Position numbers and translations under genes: made by a program. A model generated the notes under the pieces. That model worked only from the letters and a program-made list of their open reading frames with translations. It was not told the origin of the DNA and searched no databases. Below are positions 11,554 to 23,673 of a stretch of DNA of 64,000 nucleotides, in pieces (within the stretch, counting starts at the first letter, position 1; each line of letters begins with the position of its first letter). The stretch is taken from the NCBI GenBank assembly GCA_905147135.1, contig LR990043.1, forward strand, positions 8,405,057 to 8,469,056, read 5' to 3'. The stretch is from Blastobasis lacticolella (taxonomy: Eukaryota; Arthropoda; Insecta; Lepidoptera; Blastobasidae).

Positions 11554-14500
11554 TTATTGGGAACTTTTATACAAAATTGTACATGCCAGCTCCGTATTAA
11601 ACCAATAACTATATAAAAAGGCTAACCTGTAAACTAAACATCTACACAATTTTGAACAATTTAATTTGAGCTCCCTCCTCAACTGACTCCTAGCACCCTC
11701 ATACTGAACACACTCTGCCAATAAATGCTGCACATCCTCTATCACCCCACAAGTAACACAATTTGGGGATGAAACTTTCTTCATAAGATGCGCAAATTTA
11801 TTCAACGGGACATGCCCAGTTCTTAATCTTAGTCCAATCACACTGGCCTTTCTACATAATTTAGTAGTACAAACACATGAAATGCGAGAAGGTTGACACT
11901 GTATTGTATTATACCAAATTCCTTTGGTGCTTGATCTTACAACAAAATACTCCTCCCACATATCAAAACACTTTTTGCGATACTTTGGCAATAATTCTGA
12001 ATAATTTGGTGAAATGTCAACTGCAGTCCCCTCTGTTATTCCCTTCCTAGCCCTATTCAGCCTCCTCGTTACCTCTGAGACCAATATGAGCCGGAACCCA
12101 TTGTAGTCTAATTTGGATATCATCTAACATCAATTCATTCATCAATGTCAATACAGAGTACGCTACCGGAAAGCCAGTACGCCCCTTGACACAACTGACC
12201 AAACGCTGTAAAGCACTTTTACTATCGGTACAAACGACAATTCGTTGGACACCAAGTAATTTGGCATAAGTTAACGCTTTGAGAATAGCTAGAAGTTCAA
12301 TGGACATAATACACAAGCTGGGTGAAATTTTAAAACAATGAAGGTCACTTGGATTACCAGGATCATAAAAAAAGGCACCTCCGCCCTCACTACTCCTTGA
12401 ACCATCTGAATATAGAAATGACCAACCACTATATTTAAACTGCAACTATATAGCAAATTTGACAACAGTAATATCCAATTTTTTCTTTGTGTCTTGTACA
12501 GAATCTAAGGACAATACAACTATATCACTTAGATCTATATTAGAAGCCCATGTTTTCATAGAAAACATTTTTGAGATGGCCGATCCTTCCACCTCATCTT
12601 CTTCGGTCATGTTAAAAGCTGATACTAACAATGGTAATTTCTTATTGCGCCAATAGGAACGTTCACAGAGAACACTGAGTTCACCTAGTTTCTCAATTAC
12701 CCTATTATTCTCCCGAGATCGACTTTTTAAACAGAACTTATAAGCCAATAACTCCCTCCTAATGTGCAGTGGAATAATACAAAGTTCGCTCTCCATAGTA
12801 TGAATTGGTGTATTCTTAATAAAACCACCAATGATTCTAAGCGCCTGATTTTGAATCAACTCTAATTTACGTAGATGAGTGTGCGCAGCATTGTCATAAA
12901 AATAGCAGCTATAATCCATCCTACTCCTAATAATTGCTATATAAATACGGCGTAAATGCTTTGGATGCAAGCCCCATCCCGACCCAGCCAACACTTTTAG
13001 CACATTTAAATACCTGTGACATTTATCTACTATTTCATCAATGTGTTTTCCCCAACGAAGACCTCTGTCCAATCTTAACCCCAAATATTTGAAACCATCC
13101 TCATATTGAATTAGATCATCATTCAGCCTTAAATTTACCCTTTGTCTCTTATAACCCCTGCTAAAAATACAATACTTAGTCTTAGAAATACTGACACTTC
13201 GGACAACCTATTTCGGATAACAGTGACTGAACAATATGCAATGCATTTTGAATACTATCTCTACTGCAATTTATATCTTTATTCCTAACAAACAAAACAA
13301 AATCATCTGCATATTGGCCCAAATCAACCTCCCTGACATTTTTGCCTATCTTATATGTCACCAAATTAAATAAAAGAGGGGATAGGGGATCACCTTGCGC
13401 CAATCCTCTGAAAGCATGCCTAACTATAAACACATTCTCATCTACATCATCCTTAATTTTAAGCCTACGATCTATCAAGAAATTCCAAATATATTGACAC
13501 ATTTTCTTACCTACACCAATTTCATCCAGAACTTTAATCAAAGCATCAACCGTAACATTATTATACTCGTTCTCTACGTCCAAAAAACAAGCTACCGTTG
13601 GCGTACTCTCACTAAAGCCGATTTGTATTTCAGATACTAATTTAGCTAAACAATAATGAGCACTCTGTCCCCGTCTAAAGCCACTAGCACAACTTGGAAG
13701 GATTGAATTACTCTCAACATACCACTCTAGGCGCTTTCCTATCATCAGATGAAAAATTTTACATAAGCAAGATATTAATGAAATAGGTCTCAACTTTAAC
13801 CGAGACTCTGGTGCGTTTCCACAGGATTTTGGAATTGGAACTATCAATATGTCTCTCCATTGTTCAGGAACAATCCCACTCACAAAGATTTTATTAAATA
13901 ACTCCAATAACAATTTTTTTCCAACCTCAGAAAGATGATAACTCATTGGATAAGTCAAACCATCCATCCCTGGAGCTGTGTCCTTCTTTTTCAGACAATT
14001 ATTCAATTCCTGTAACGAAAAATTACATTCTAAATGCGAGTTCACTGAACTTATCATTGGAACAACTGGAATACAATAATCTGGAGCTAAACTGCGTAAA
14101 AGCGCCTCTTCTTTCTCCAAAGGAACACAACTCCTAGTTGATCTAAAACCCTTTATCCATCGCATCTTTTTCCACATATCCGCAGACGATGTACACTTAT
14201 CTATATTATTACAACGCTCACGCCAGCTAATGATAGAAGCTTTCTTTATACTTTCTTTAGCCTCCTTAACCCTATCTTCCAATAACTTTAAGTTATCGGG
14301 CGTAGAGTTCTTTTTAAATTGTTTTAGAGCTAGCCTACGCAAAGCTACTAATCTGGAAAGATATCGAAACCAGTAGGGTTTGGGACTAAACTTTGACGTT
14401 GGACTATCAGGCACCTTAATAATAGGGATATTTTTATCAGCCGCCGTATTAATTTCCTCAACCAAAAAATCATAAGTAGCTTGAACTGTATCAAGATCTG

Positions 14501-15269
14501 GATAAATTGACAAAGCTACCTCTAAATCATTTCTGTAACCATTCCAATCAGCCCCTTTGAGATTCCGACGATTGGAAAAACGAAATTTATCATAATAATT
14601 TATCTTAATCTTAATAAAACTATGATCACTACCTAAAGTCTCATTCATAACATTCCAGTCACAGCTAACCGCAATATCATTAGATGCAAAAGTGATGTCA
14701 GGCGAATTACTTTGCAGCTGTCCATCTACTAATGCAACCCTAGTAGCAATATCCTTATTAATTGAACTGAAATTAGATTCAATAAATGATTCATATAATT
14801 GCCTTCCCCTTGAATCATTTTTGCTAGACTAAATCCTATGGTGAGCATTAAAATCCCCAACAATTAAGCACTTAGCTCTAAAAGCTGAAAGAAGTCCGTC
14901 CCAATCAGATTGACAAGTTTGTACCCATTGAGCACAATAGATTGATACAATATATTCGACTTTCGAGCAGTTAAGCAATTTGAGACAAAGGACCTCTATA
15001 CCCGGATTAATGTTGCCGATGTAACACTCCTGCACCTTCAAAAACCTATGGACAATTGCAGCGACCCCACCATGTAAATCCGATCTATCCCGGCGATAAA
15101 TATAATAATTATTAATGGAAAAACTAATATCAGAATTTAACCAAGTTTCCGAAACCAAAGCAATGTGACATTTTTCTTGGCATAGCAAAGACTCGAATTC
15201 ACGCAATTTGTATCTTAAACTTTGCGAGTTCCACTGCAATATAATCAACTGCGTAAATTTAACATCCAT
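11554..15269 (-). pseudogene. I/R1-like LINE ORF2 (endonuclease, RT, RNase H), broken
   Basis: The APE endonuclease (15,269-14,832) shows LQWNSQSL, LVSETWL and GDFNAHH, then an in-frame TAG (14,829-14,831). RT (about 14,828-13,182) shows MDGL, FRRGQS, FLDVE, LAQGDPLSPLLFNL and the catalytic QYADDFVLF. A frameshift near 13,190 leads to the thumb (GLRLDRGLRWG). An in-frame TAG at 12,446-12,448 precedes RNase H (YSDGS, SIELLAI, CTDSKSAL, WVPAHIGLRGNEEA), retaining the D, E and D motifs. A frameshift near 12,060 leads to the tail with CVTCGVIEDVQHLLAEC, a C-x2-C..H-x4-C motif. The YADD box is intact, so loss is by indels and stops, not active-site decay. Confidence 0.85.
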
Positions 15270-16713
15270 AATTAAACAATATTTTCAACAAACTAGAAAA
15301 AAAGTTACTTTTCCCTAATAAACCCATTATAAATTTCCTACCTTCTTCAATTATTAACTCAAACATCATACTTATCTTAACCTCTAAAGAACCCCTACTA
15401 AAGCAAATGTCTTTTATCTTTTTAAGCAATAACTTAATCAGAGACAATACACGAGGTGTGCCGGATTTTTCTTCTACTTCCTCTGTCACGAATTCCGAGG
15501 ACTCTATTACAACATCTTCTAAAACTTGCTTGTCCCGTCTTCTCTTCTTCCTCTCCTTCTTTTTCAAAGCGTCACCATCGCCAAGCTCGATACTACCCTT
15601 CTCCGTATCGGTTTGACTCAGCACCTCCTCATCCCTAGCGCATCTCCATAAGACTGCTGTACACACTTCTTTTCTGCAGGATCGCATTCCACCTTTTCCA
15701 CAGCCTCCACATGAGGTGACTTGGTTTTAATGAAGAAGGTAGAAAGAGCCTTCCTGTAGGTAAAGTTCTCCAACGACATTATGTTTCTAATCGCTTTCTC
15801 CTTCTTAAAAGTGGGACAACTCTTATCTATCGCCATATGGGCCCCGCCGCAGTTAACGCATTTATATTCATTGTTGAGTATCTCGCAATTCTCATGTTTG
15901 TCTTCGCACTTTGGACATATAACTTTAGGGCATGACCGTCTTAAATGCCCAAATTTCCAGCACCCAGAACATTGCGTAACTGGAAAAGTAAATGGTTCCA
16001 CTCTGAAACGACACCCGTACCCATAAACAAACGAGGGTAGGCGTGGACCCTTAAATGACACTCGGATCGTCTCACTGTCGAGCCACTCTCCATTCACCTG
16101 CTTTTTAAGGCGTCTAATGGCCAGGACTTAAATTTCGCTCTCAAGTATCTTAAATAAGTCTTTCTCCTCCAACTCCAGGTCTACTTGTCTAATAATTCCA
16201 AACGAAATACTACTCTCATTGACCAATTGACAATTGAATTCCAGGTCCTTCAACTTATTATTGTATAATAGACGTAAGGCGTTATCTCTCGTGTCGAAGT
16301 CCACCAGTACTCGAAACGCACTCTTATACTGAACCTTTAAAATGCCCTCCACACCCTGCGCCTTCAACAATTTGGCTAAACCAAACTGCCTGGGCAAAGC
16401 CTTCTGAGCCGACAATGACACAAGGAATCGGTTCAGATCTTCTCCACTGCCATCCCCACTACCATGGAGTGGTTCCACATTGGTCCTACTTTTTATCCTT
16501 CGCTTCGCTTTTCTGGCTACCTTTATAAACTCTTGCTTCTTCTCTCAATCTCTTCAGCCCTTTCTCCTCCCTCACCGCATGGCTCGTATCAAGTTCAGTC
16601 TGCCCCTCTACCTGAACATGCACCATTCTAGCCCTCCTTGGAATATCCTCTTCGTCCATCTCACTCCCCGAAAGAGTGGTATAAAAAACATTGCTCTCGT
16701 CGTCATCATCCAT
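15259..16713 (-). pseudogene. I/R1-like LINE ORF1 (gag-like, zinc knuckles), broken
   Basis: The N-terminal acidic segment begins at 16,713 (MDDDDES). A frameshift near 16,480 leads to a segment with FLVSLSAQKALPRQFGLAKL, an in-frame TAA at 16,128-16,130, then the nucleic-acid-binding part. Three Cys/His motifs are visible: CSGCWKFGHLRRSC (C-x2-C-x4-H-x4-C), CPKCEDKHENC and CVNCGGAHMAIDKSC. A further frameshift near 15,625 precedes a basic C-terminal region (KKKERKKRRRDK). The order fits gag-like ORF1 proteins that bind the LINE RNA. Confidence 0.8.
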
Positions 16714-16799
16714 TATAAATATTTGAGATTACTTAAGTATGTTAGGATATCACAAAGCGCAGACAATAAACGAAATAATATGTAATTACAAATTAAATT

Positions 16800-18070
16800 A
16801 AACTAAATTGCAAAAGCTGTTTGTCAGCCTTGAACGTCACGCACGACATGATTTGATTTCTGTAGGATTGTTTATTTTCGTGAGTTATGAAAAATATTAT
16901 TAAATAATGGGCAAAACGGGCAGAAGTGCTGAGATAATTTTCAGCGTAATTAATAATTTAGACAAAAGTTCAAGCTAATAGTGACCAAATAACTTAATGT
17001 TTACAAGAAGGACTGACAAGGAATGATAATGACAGATTATCATCAGATTATTGCCATATCCACACTTTATAATTTTTACTACTGTCAGCCAATACGGACT
17101 TATCGTGGTCCTATTATATCAGGCATTATTTCGCGGAACTTCATAATTATTTTTATTGTTTTATGAATTTTAGTTTTCACCCGCCTGTGGAGCACACAAA
17201 GAGTTTGGTATACCAGGGAGCACCACACTCACACAACACTACAAACTACAATCGGCAAACCTCGACACGTATTTCGCCGCACCACGGAGCATCATCAGGA
17301 AAACTGACCGTCAGTAAAGAAACGCAAACGCAAACGTGACATAGAATAGAGGAAGCCAACTTATTGGGTACCTATTGTTAAGGGCTAACAAATCTATGTC
17401 TATCCCTACGGGAGAAGAGGGTATTTCGTTACTGGCTGTTGATGGTTGATGATGAAGAGTTTTTAATTTTTAGAATATCTCGTGCGACCCGTCAAAAAGG
17501 TACCTAGTGTTAAGTGTGCGCAGTATGAGTAGAGCACTTTTACGTACTCGTTCAATGTTTGCTTTAGTTCGAGATCGGCAGCAGCCCCACTATAATTAAG
17601 TATGTAATAGTAGGCATAACACTACCTACATCGATACCTTGAGGCTTAAGCGGTTAGTGTTATCTCTGATTATCTACCTCAGAGTAAGTAGGCAGATATA
17701 TGTGTAGGTATACAGTGTTCACCACCGTGAATTGGAAAAACTTCAAAATAAAGGCTCTCGGCAGTAAATGATTCCAAGTCACACGTGCTGCCCGCAACTG
17801 AAACTGAGTGTTTCGTAAACAGTTTTGCGGCGTCGGTGTCATTGACTAGACGAATTCAAATTGGTAAACGTTCTGTTATGAATGTACTTAGTAGTAATTT
17901 ACTTTGATTAGGTTGCTTCACATTCTGATTGCGAGCGGATTATAACGCAGAAATTGAACGCCCGGCAGTTGATTTGCTGTCGAGCCCTTTAGCTATCCGG
18001 CTAAGAGTAGTAACAGACGCTCCGATTTGTCTGGAGCCGACTTACCGTCAGTTGCAGTCTTAGGTTGCAG
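16800..18070. other. Non-coding stretch, no gene recognised
   Basis: A piece at about 17,245-17,320 (cctcgacacgtatttcgccg, then ggagcatcatcaggaaaac) looks like a dispersed arthropod repeat; I cannot place it in a family. Nothing else was recognised. Confidence 0.35.
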
Positions 18071-18084
18071 TTGACACTAATCCT

Positions 18085-18735
18085 AAAGCGGATACTACAC
18101 ACACGATATATATCGTGATTCACGCAGGATCACGATATTTATCGAGTGTGTAGCCTAGAGTATCACGAATCGTGATACGGATCACAGGATTTCCGAAAAT
18201 CCAGAAATCTACGATCCGTAACAACTATCGTGCGATATATATCGAGCGTCTAGTATCTAGTCGATATTTATCACGACATTTCTGTCAAACTGACAGATAA
18301 ATAACGTAATTTCAAATTTATTTTCATTGTTTGTGTGTATTTTCAAGCTGCTGTGGCCACTATGGACCTGGACAGTTACTATAAAAGTATAAAAAATCAA
18401 CAAGATCCTCATCCTCATAATTTTTCTCATTTTTTTCTCTTCACGCGTCTTTTTAATCCTAATGCTAATACTATAGCAACGCTAGCTTTATCAGTCATTT
18501 TGGTAAAAATACTTAAAAATCGTAAATATACACCAGCGACGCTTCAAAAATGCTTTTTTTTTAGGCTAGTCATTGGCAACTTAGTCTATTCAGCCATAAA
18601 AATGAATGAAAGAATGCATAGACTAATGAAAATATCGACGATTCTTATCGTGTGTGTAGGGTCGACTTGCGATCCAAAATATTACTCGATATGGATCACG
18701 ATACGTATCACGATAAATATCGTGTGCGAATTTAT
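18085..18735. mobile_element. Inverted-repeat element rich in atcgtgat words
   Basis: The left part carries acacacgatatatatcgtg and gatcacgatatttatcg; the right part carries the mirror words gatcacgatacgtatcacga and taaatatcgtgtgcg. Several nested short palindromes share tatcgtga. The ~400-bp interior contains an open frame starting at 18,335 with no recognised domain. Likely a non-autonomous DNA transposon with subterminal repeats; ends and target duplication were not fixed. Confidence 0.45.
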
Positions 18736-21419
18736 TTTGTACAACATAAGGATTAGTATCGACTGGAACTGATGGTTGGTCGGCTTCAGCCAAAACGGAA
18801 CGTCTGTTACTAGTTTTACCCCGAAGTACGGAGGTTACAGCGGAAAAACGTTTTTTTTTTGTTTCTTCTGCAACTTGACAATCTGTCTTAGGACAATAAG
18901 CCAATTATTTGATTTTAGTCTGTTATTTGGGTTTCAGTAGAGCTCGTCCATTAGATGGAATATTCCATCGGGCAGCTCTTTATAAACTTCAGAATCTGGT
19001 AATCAAGCTTGAGATGTCCTTTCGCTTCAATCTCACGTGGCGAAGTCCTCCCTTATCGATCAAGGCTCGTGCAAGCTCATTAGAGTGGTTCGTTAATTTG
19101 TTCTGATATTTCTTGCTTAAGCTGGAGATCTCCTGTTTAACTGTTTTGATGCCAATGTCAAGGTAAATGTATCTGTTACTGATACACTGTGGGATGTTGA
19201 ACATTGCTCTCATAGCCTTGGTCTGAAACCTTTCGAGGATTTCAATGTTACTCACACTGGCTGTTCCCCACAATTGGATACCGTAAGTCCAGACTGGTTT
19301 TAATATGGCTTTGTAAACTGTCATTTTACTGTTGTTATTTAGTTGGGAGTGTCGTCCTATCAGCCAGTGGAGATCACGCAGTTTTGCGTCGAGTTGCTTA
19401 CGCTTGGTCCAGATATGTTTCTGCCAAGTAAGCCGTCTGTCAAGGTGCATACCAAGGTATTTTGCGTGGTCTTCTTGAGGAATTTCCTCGCCATTAAGTT
19501 TGACTGGAGGACATGTATCCTTTCGGAGTGTAAATGTTACATGTGTCGATTTGGTTTGGTTTGCTTTTATTCTCCACAGTTTCATCCAAGTCTCAGACCT
19601 TGTCCAGATGTGTCTGCAGATTATCCGATGCAACTTCTGGACTGACGTCATAGGATAACACTGCTGTGTCATCAGCATAGGTTGCTATAATTGTGTTCTC
19701 GGATGTAGGCAGGTCGGCGGTGTATATAAGGTACAATGTGGGTCCAAGTATGCTGCCCTGAGGGACGCCTGATTTTATCTCTCGAAGAATTGAACACTCA
19801 TTATTTTGTTTAACTTGGAAGCTTCTTTTGTCAAGATAAGATTTTAAGATGTTCAGAAATGAGTGTGGTAGTTGCTTCTTTAACTTATATATGAGGCCTT
19901 GATGCCATACTTTGTCGAATGCCTGGCTTATATCTAGGAATGCTGCAGAGCAGTACTTCTGACTCTCCAGGCATCTTCCTATGACGTCGACTATGCGATG
20001 AACTTGTTCGACAGTCCCGTGCTTCTCCCTGAACCCGAATTGGTGGTTTGGTAGGATATCGCCTAGATGTTCTTTCATCCTGTTGTGTAATATTTTTTCA
20101 TATAGCTTACCAATAATGGATAGCAAGCTTATTGGCCTATAGGAGGTCGTTTCTTGAGGTGGTTTGCCTGGTTTAGGGACCATCACCACTTGAGCTATCT
20201 TCCATTGGCTAGGGAAATGCTCTAGCCTTATACAGGCATTATAAATTTTGACCAGACTCATTATTCCCTTGTGCGGTAGGTGTTTCAGCAAGGTTGCGTC
20301 TATTAGATCGTATCCTGGGGATTTGCCTTCTTGAAGATTATTAATTTCTCTTCGAACCTCACTTGGACTTGTACTTTTGAGGGGTAGACACATCTGTGTT
20401 GGCGATTCTATGACCTTTGTTACTTCAGCTGTATGTTCACTGCTGAACTCGGGAAACGGTTGGAAGACGTTGCTTAGGTGTTCAGCGAAAGCCGACGCTT
20501 TGTCTTCGTCTGATCGGCTCCAGCCTCGTTGGAATGTGCGTTTTGGGGCGCTTTCCAAAGCGAGTAGTTTGTGTCCACTGTCGGGCTTAGACTTGACAGG
20601 TAAGCCTGCAGGTTACTGTTGATATGTGTTTTAATAAGTGTTGAGAGCTCAGCCGAGCACTCATTAAATAGTTTTCTGTCACTAGGGTATCTTCTTGACT
20701 GCCAGATTTTTCTCAATCTGCGACGTTCTCGATGTTGTATTTAACGGGTATGCCTTTGTGTTGAGTTGTTGCATTGTAAGCAGCCTTATGGATAGTGACA
20801 TTAAGCATCTCCACAGCATTCTCAAGTTCGTCTATAGTATAGATTTTAGGTTTCAGGTTTGTTTGTTCGGATATTATTTTTTGATACAGTTTCCAGTCCA
20901 TATTTATTGGGTGATAAACTCTGTTAGGTGGTTCCACAAGTGAGATTGTCGAGTTTATATTGAGAAAAGCTGGCGAATGGTCTGATGAGAGGTCTGTGCA
21001 TGATTCAGTGCTTATAAAGTTACCATCGATGTTTCTCGCTATAAAAAAGTCCAATAAATCTGGAGTTTTGTAGTTGTCGGTAGGCCAGTAGGTGGGTTCT
21101 CTGGTGGTGAAACATACAAGATTGATCCTGTCTATAGCTTTGAGTAACTGCCTTCCTCATGGGTTGATCAGCCTGGAACCCCAATGCACATGTTTCGAAT
21201 TCCAGTCGCCACCGCAGATGAATCTTGAACCCATTTCATGGAAATACGTTGAGAACTCATCCGCAGTTATTGTGTGTCGCGGAGGGCAGTACACGGCCGA
21301 CAATGCAGTTTCAACTTTATTGTCTATTATGACTACTGTTGTGGCTTGAATCTTGTCAGTGCAAAATGGTTCTTTTAGATAGTGTTTAATGTTGTTCTTT
21401 ATGACCACTGCCGTCCCGC

Positions 21420-22546
21420 CATGGCAGGTTGTACAGAAGACCGAAGAGTATAACCGGCCATTATGCTTGGCGTTTGTGGACTATGAGAAAGCCTTCGATT
21501 CGATCGAAACTTGGGCGGTGCTTCAGTCTCTACAGCGGTGCCAAATTGACTATCGATATATCGAAGCATTGAAGTGTTTGTACAAAAACGCCACTATGTC
21601 AGTTCGTCTCCAGGACAAGACCACAGAACCTATTCAGCTGCAGCGAGGTGTTAGACAAGGTGATGTCATATCTCCGAAGTTGTTTACCGCTGCACTGGAG
21701 GATATCTTTAGGCTTCTGGACTGGGACGGACTTGGCATCAATATTAACGGCGAGTACCTCACGCACCTCAGATTTGCTGACGATATCGTAGTCATGGCTG
21801 AAACCCTGGAAGACTTGGGCAAAATGCTCGATGACCTCTGTAGTGCCTCTCAACAAGTAGGTCTTAAAATGAACATGGACAAGACAAAAATTATGTCGAA
21901 TGTCCATGTTGTGCCTACTCCAGTGACAGTTGGAGGCACTCCACTTGAAGTTGTTGACGACTATACATACCTAGGACAAATAGTCCGGCTAGGTAGGTCC
22001 AATTTCGAGAAAGAGGTCAATCGACGAATCCAACTCGGTTGGGCAGCGTTCGGGAAGCTACGCCACATATTTTCGTCCCAATTACCGCAGTGTCTCAAGA
22101 CGAAGGTCTTTGACCAATGTGTGTTGCCAGTGATGACTTACGGAGCTGAAACGTGGCCACTCACTATGGGCCTTATAAGAAAGCTCACTGTTACCCAAAG
22201 GGCAATGGAAAGAGCTATGCTCGGAGTTTCTTTGCGCGATCGATTCAGAAATGAGGAGAACAGATGGCCGATGGGGCAGTAAAGTTCTCGAGTGGCGACC
22301 ACGTACCGGTAGACGCAGCGTGGGTAGGCCTCCTACAAGGTGGACCGACGACCTGGTAAGGATCGCAGGTACCAGCTGGATGCGGAAAGCACAGGACCGG
22401 TCTTTGTGGAGATCTCTGGGGGAGGCCTATGCCCAGCAGTGGGCGTCTTCTGGCTGATGATGATGATGATGATAACTGTATCTATCGAATAGGCACAAAA
22501 AATTGACGTGTCCGCAACTAAGCCAAAATAACACACTGTGCATGGC
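21420..22546. repeat. 6-bp target duplication CATGGC flanking the RTE insertion
   Basis: CATGGC occurs at 21,420-21,425 and 22,541-22,546, immediately outside the RTE fragment. Deleting the insert plus one copy restores the Jockey endonuclease reading frame (…SH/GGT…). Confidence 0.75.
21426..22540 (+). mobile_element. RTE-type LINE, 5'-truncated, nested in Jockey
   Basis: The plus-strand frame to 22,282 encodes the RT core and thumb of an RTE-clade element: CLAFVDYEKAFDSIE, QRGVRQGDVISPKLF, LRFADDIVVMAET, KTKIMSN, YLGQIV, MTYGAETWPLT. A frameshift near 22,265 leads to the tail (WRPRTGRRSVGRPPTRWTDD … RSLWRSLGEAYAQQW) ending at 22,457. A (tga)n microsatellite follows at 22,458-22,474, typical of RTE 3' ends. 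Endonuclease and N-terminal RT are absent. About 65 bp of unassigned sequence lies between the microsatellite and the right target duplication. The FADD catalytic box is intact. Confidence 0.85.
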
Positions 22547-22732
22547 TATTACCAGATGGATGATTGATTGTGTATAGCGAATAATTTTGAAATTCAACAT
22601 GTGTTCTGGAAGTGAACCTTGTTTCCGAAAGCAGTGCTACATCGATTGATTCCTTGTGCAAAAAAGTTTCAAATTCTTGACGTTTTTCCGTCAAGCCGTT
22701 GGCGTTCCAAGTTACTACTCGGAATTTAGAGG

Positions 22733-22828
22733 TCATTTCTTAGTTAAGCTGTTGAATATTTGGACCATGCGATCCAACATTTTGTCCATCATTTTGTCCA
22801 TAATTTCCATCATTGTCTGTTGAAGCTT
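22733..22828 (-). pseudogene. Jockey ORF1 C-terminus overlapping ORF2 start
   Basis: In the frame ending TGA at 22,733-22,735 the last codons read LQQTMMEIMDKMMDKMLDRM and on to SLTKK, a methionine-rich helix usual at the end of Jockey gag proteins. The stop overlaps the ORF2 ATG (ATGA). The segment begins exactly at the AGCTT duplication and continues ORF1 from 26,876. The open frame at 22,740-22,934 in another frame is a shadow. Confidence 0.75.
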
Positions 22829-23120
22829 GTTTTGTAGAAAAAAAGGCGTTATTTGCCTGAAATGGGAGACTAAGTCCTAAAATATTTACCCATAAATATA
22901 AGAAAAAAATTGTAAGTTTAAATTGTAACTGCACTTCAGTATTTAAGCCTGCTATAAACTAGTGGGGGGGTTTGTCACAAACTCCACGCTTGGCACGTAA
23001 ATCAAAAAACAGGAAACGCTGCTGACCAATTTTATAACAAAAGAAATGTCCTGAGCTGGCCTCTAAAACATTAATCTCCTTCCTTGTACGCGTACAACAT
23101 CTGTGAACTTAATGTGTTAA

Positions 23121-23340
23121 ACTCTGTCTAAGAAGTTTAGCAACCAGCGAAATTATAAGATTGATTTAAATCAACAAGTAGATACCTAAGCATAACTGAT
23201 TGAACAATGAGGACCGTCTGTATACAACATGATAGGAGCTAAAAGATGGACGTCTTCATTATTCTAAATCAGGTTGATTACTTGTTGATGTCAATCAATC
23301 TTATAATTTCCTAAGTCGCTTCACTTTTTAGACAGCGTCT
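23121..23340. mobile_element. MITE-like inverted repeat, ~220 bp
   Basis: The left arm (actctgtctaagaag, then aaattataagattgat, then atcaacaagta) is mirrored by the right arm (tacttgttgat, atcaatcttataattt, cttttta gacag). Arms are ~60 bp and imperfect; no clear target duplication. Confidence 0.6.
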
Positions 23341-23673
23341 AAAGCTATATTCTAATCTGCCTTAATAATTTTATGTAAAATTAAATATAAACAAAGTACC
23401 TAAGCCACTAAATAAAATATCTAATCCCACATACCCCTAAATTTGTGGAAGAAATCGCTGGGTTGGGTACCCTGAGGGCCAGCCCGTGACGTCACACGGA
23501 TATTAAACTATAGAATTTGCTGCAAATATTTTCGACTTTAGAGCCTACTTACAGCTTGAGTCACAATCTATATTTTGTTTCCTTTTTTAATGGTGCATAT
23601 GACATGTCTGATAGAGAAGGATATAAGTTGTTAAGTACCCATTCGAACCTTCTGCTATTGCCAATTGTTACTT

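Larger units (their letters stand above)
11531..16730 (-). mobile_element. Near full-length non-LTR retrotransposon, I/R1-like group
   Basis: A minus-strand LINE holds, in order, an ORF1 with zinc knuckles, an APE-type endonuclease, reverse transcriptase, RNase H and a C-terminal Cys/His motif. An RNase H domain excludes Jockey, CR1 and RTE and points to the I/LOA/R1 assemblage. The 3' end has an AATAAA (minus) near 11,550 and an A-tail at 11,531-11,540. ORF1 and ORF2 overlap by a few bases at about 15,259-15,269, a usual arrangement. At least seven frameshifts or stops make the copy inactive. The 5' boundary upstream of the ORF1 start (16,713) is not resolved, and no target duplication was found. 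Confidence 0.85.
18989..22736 (-). pseudogene. Jockey ORF2 (endonuclease and reverse transcriptase), broken
   Basis: The endonuclease begins at 22,736 with VVTWNANGLTEKRQEFETFL and LLSETRFT, is cut at 22,547 by the RTE insertion and resumes at 21,425 with HGGTAVVIK, SAVYCPPR and ICGGDWNSKH. An in-frame TGA lies at about 21,157. Frameshifts occur near 20,715 and 20,520. RT (20,558-19,593) shows KSPGYD, YRPISLLS, QFGFREKHGT, AAFLDISQAFDKVWHQG, SGVPQGSILGP and the catalytic ATYADDTA. A frameshift near 19,640 precedes the thumb (YLGMHLDRRLTWQKHI) and the end at 18,989. There is no RNase H, as expected for Jockey. The start codon overlaps the ORF1 stop as ATGA. Confidence 0.85.

Noticed and set aside
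18335..18772. 145-codon frame as a host gene
   Set aside because: Runs through the inverted-repeat end of the atcgtgat element and has no recognised domain; mentioned only as part of that element.
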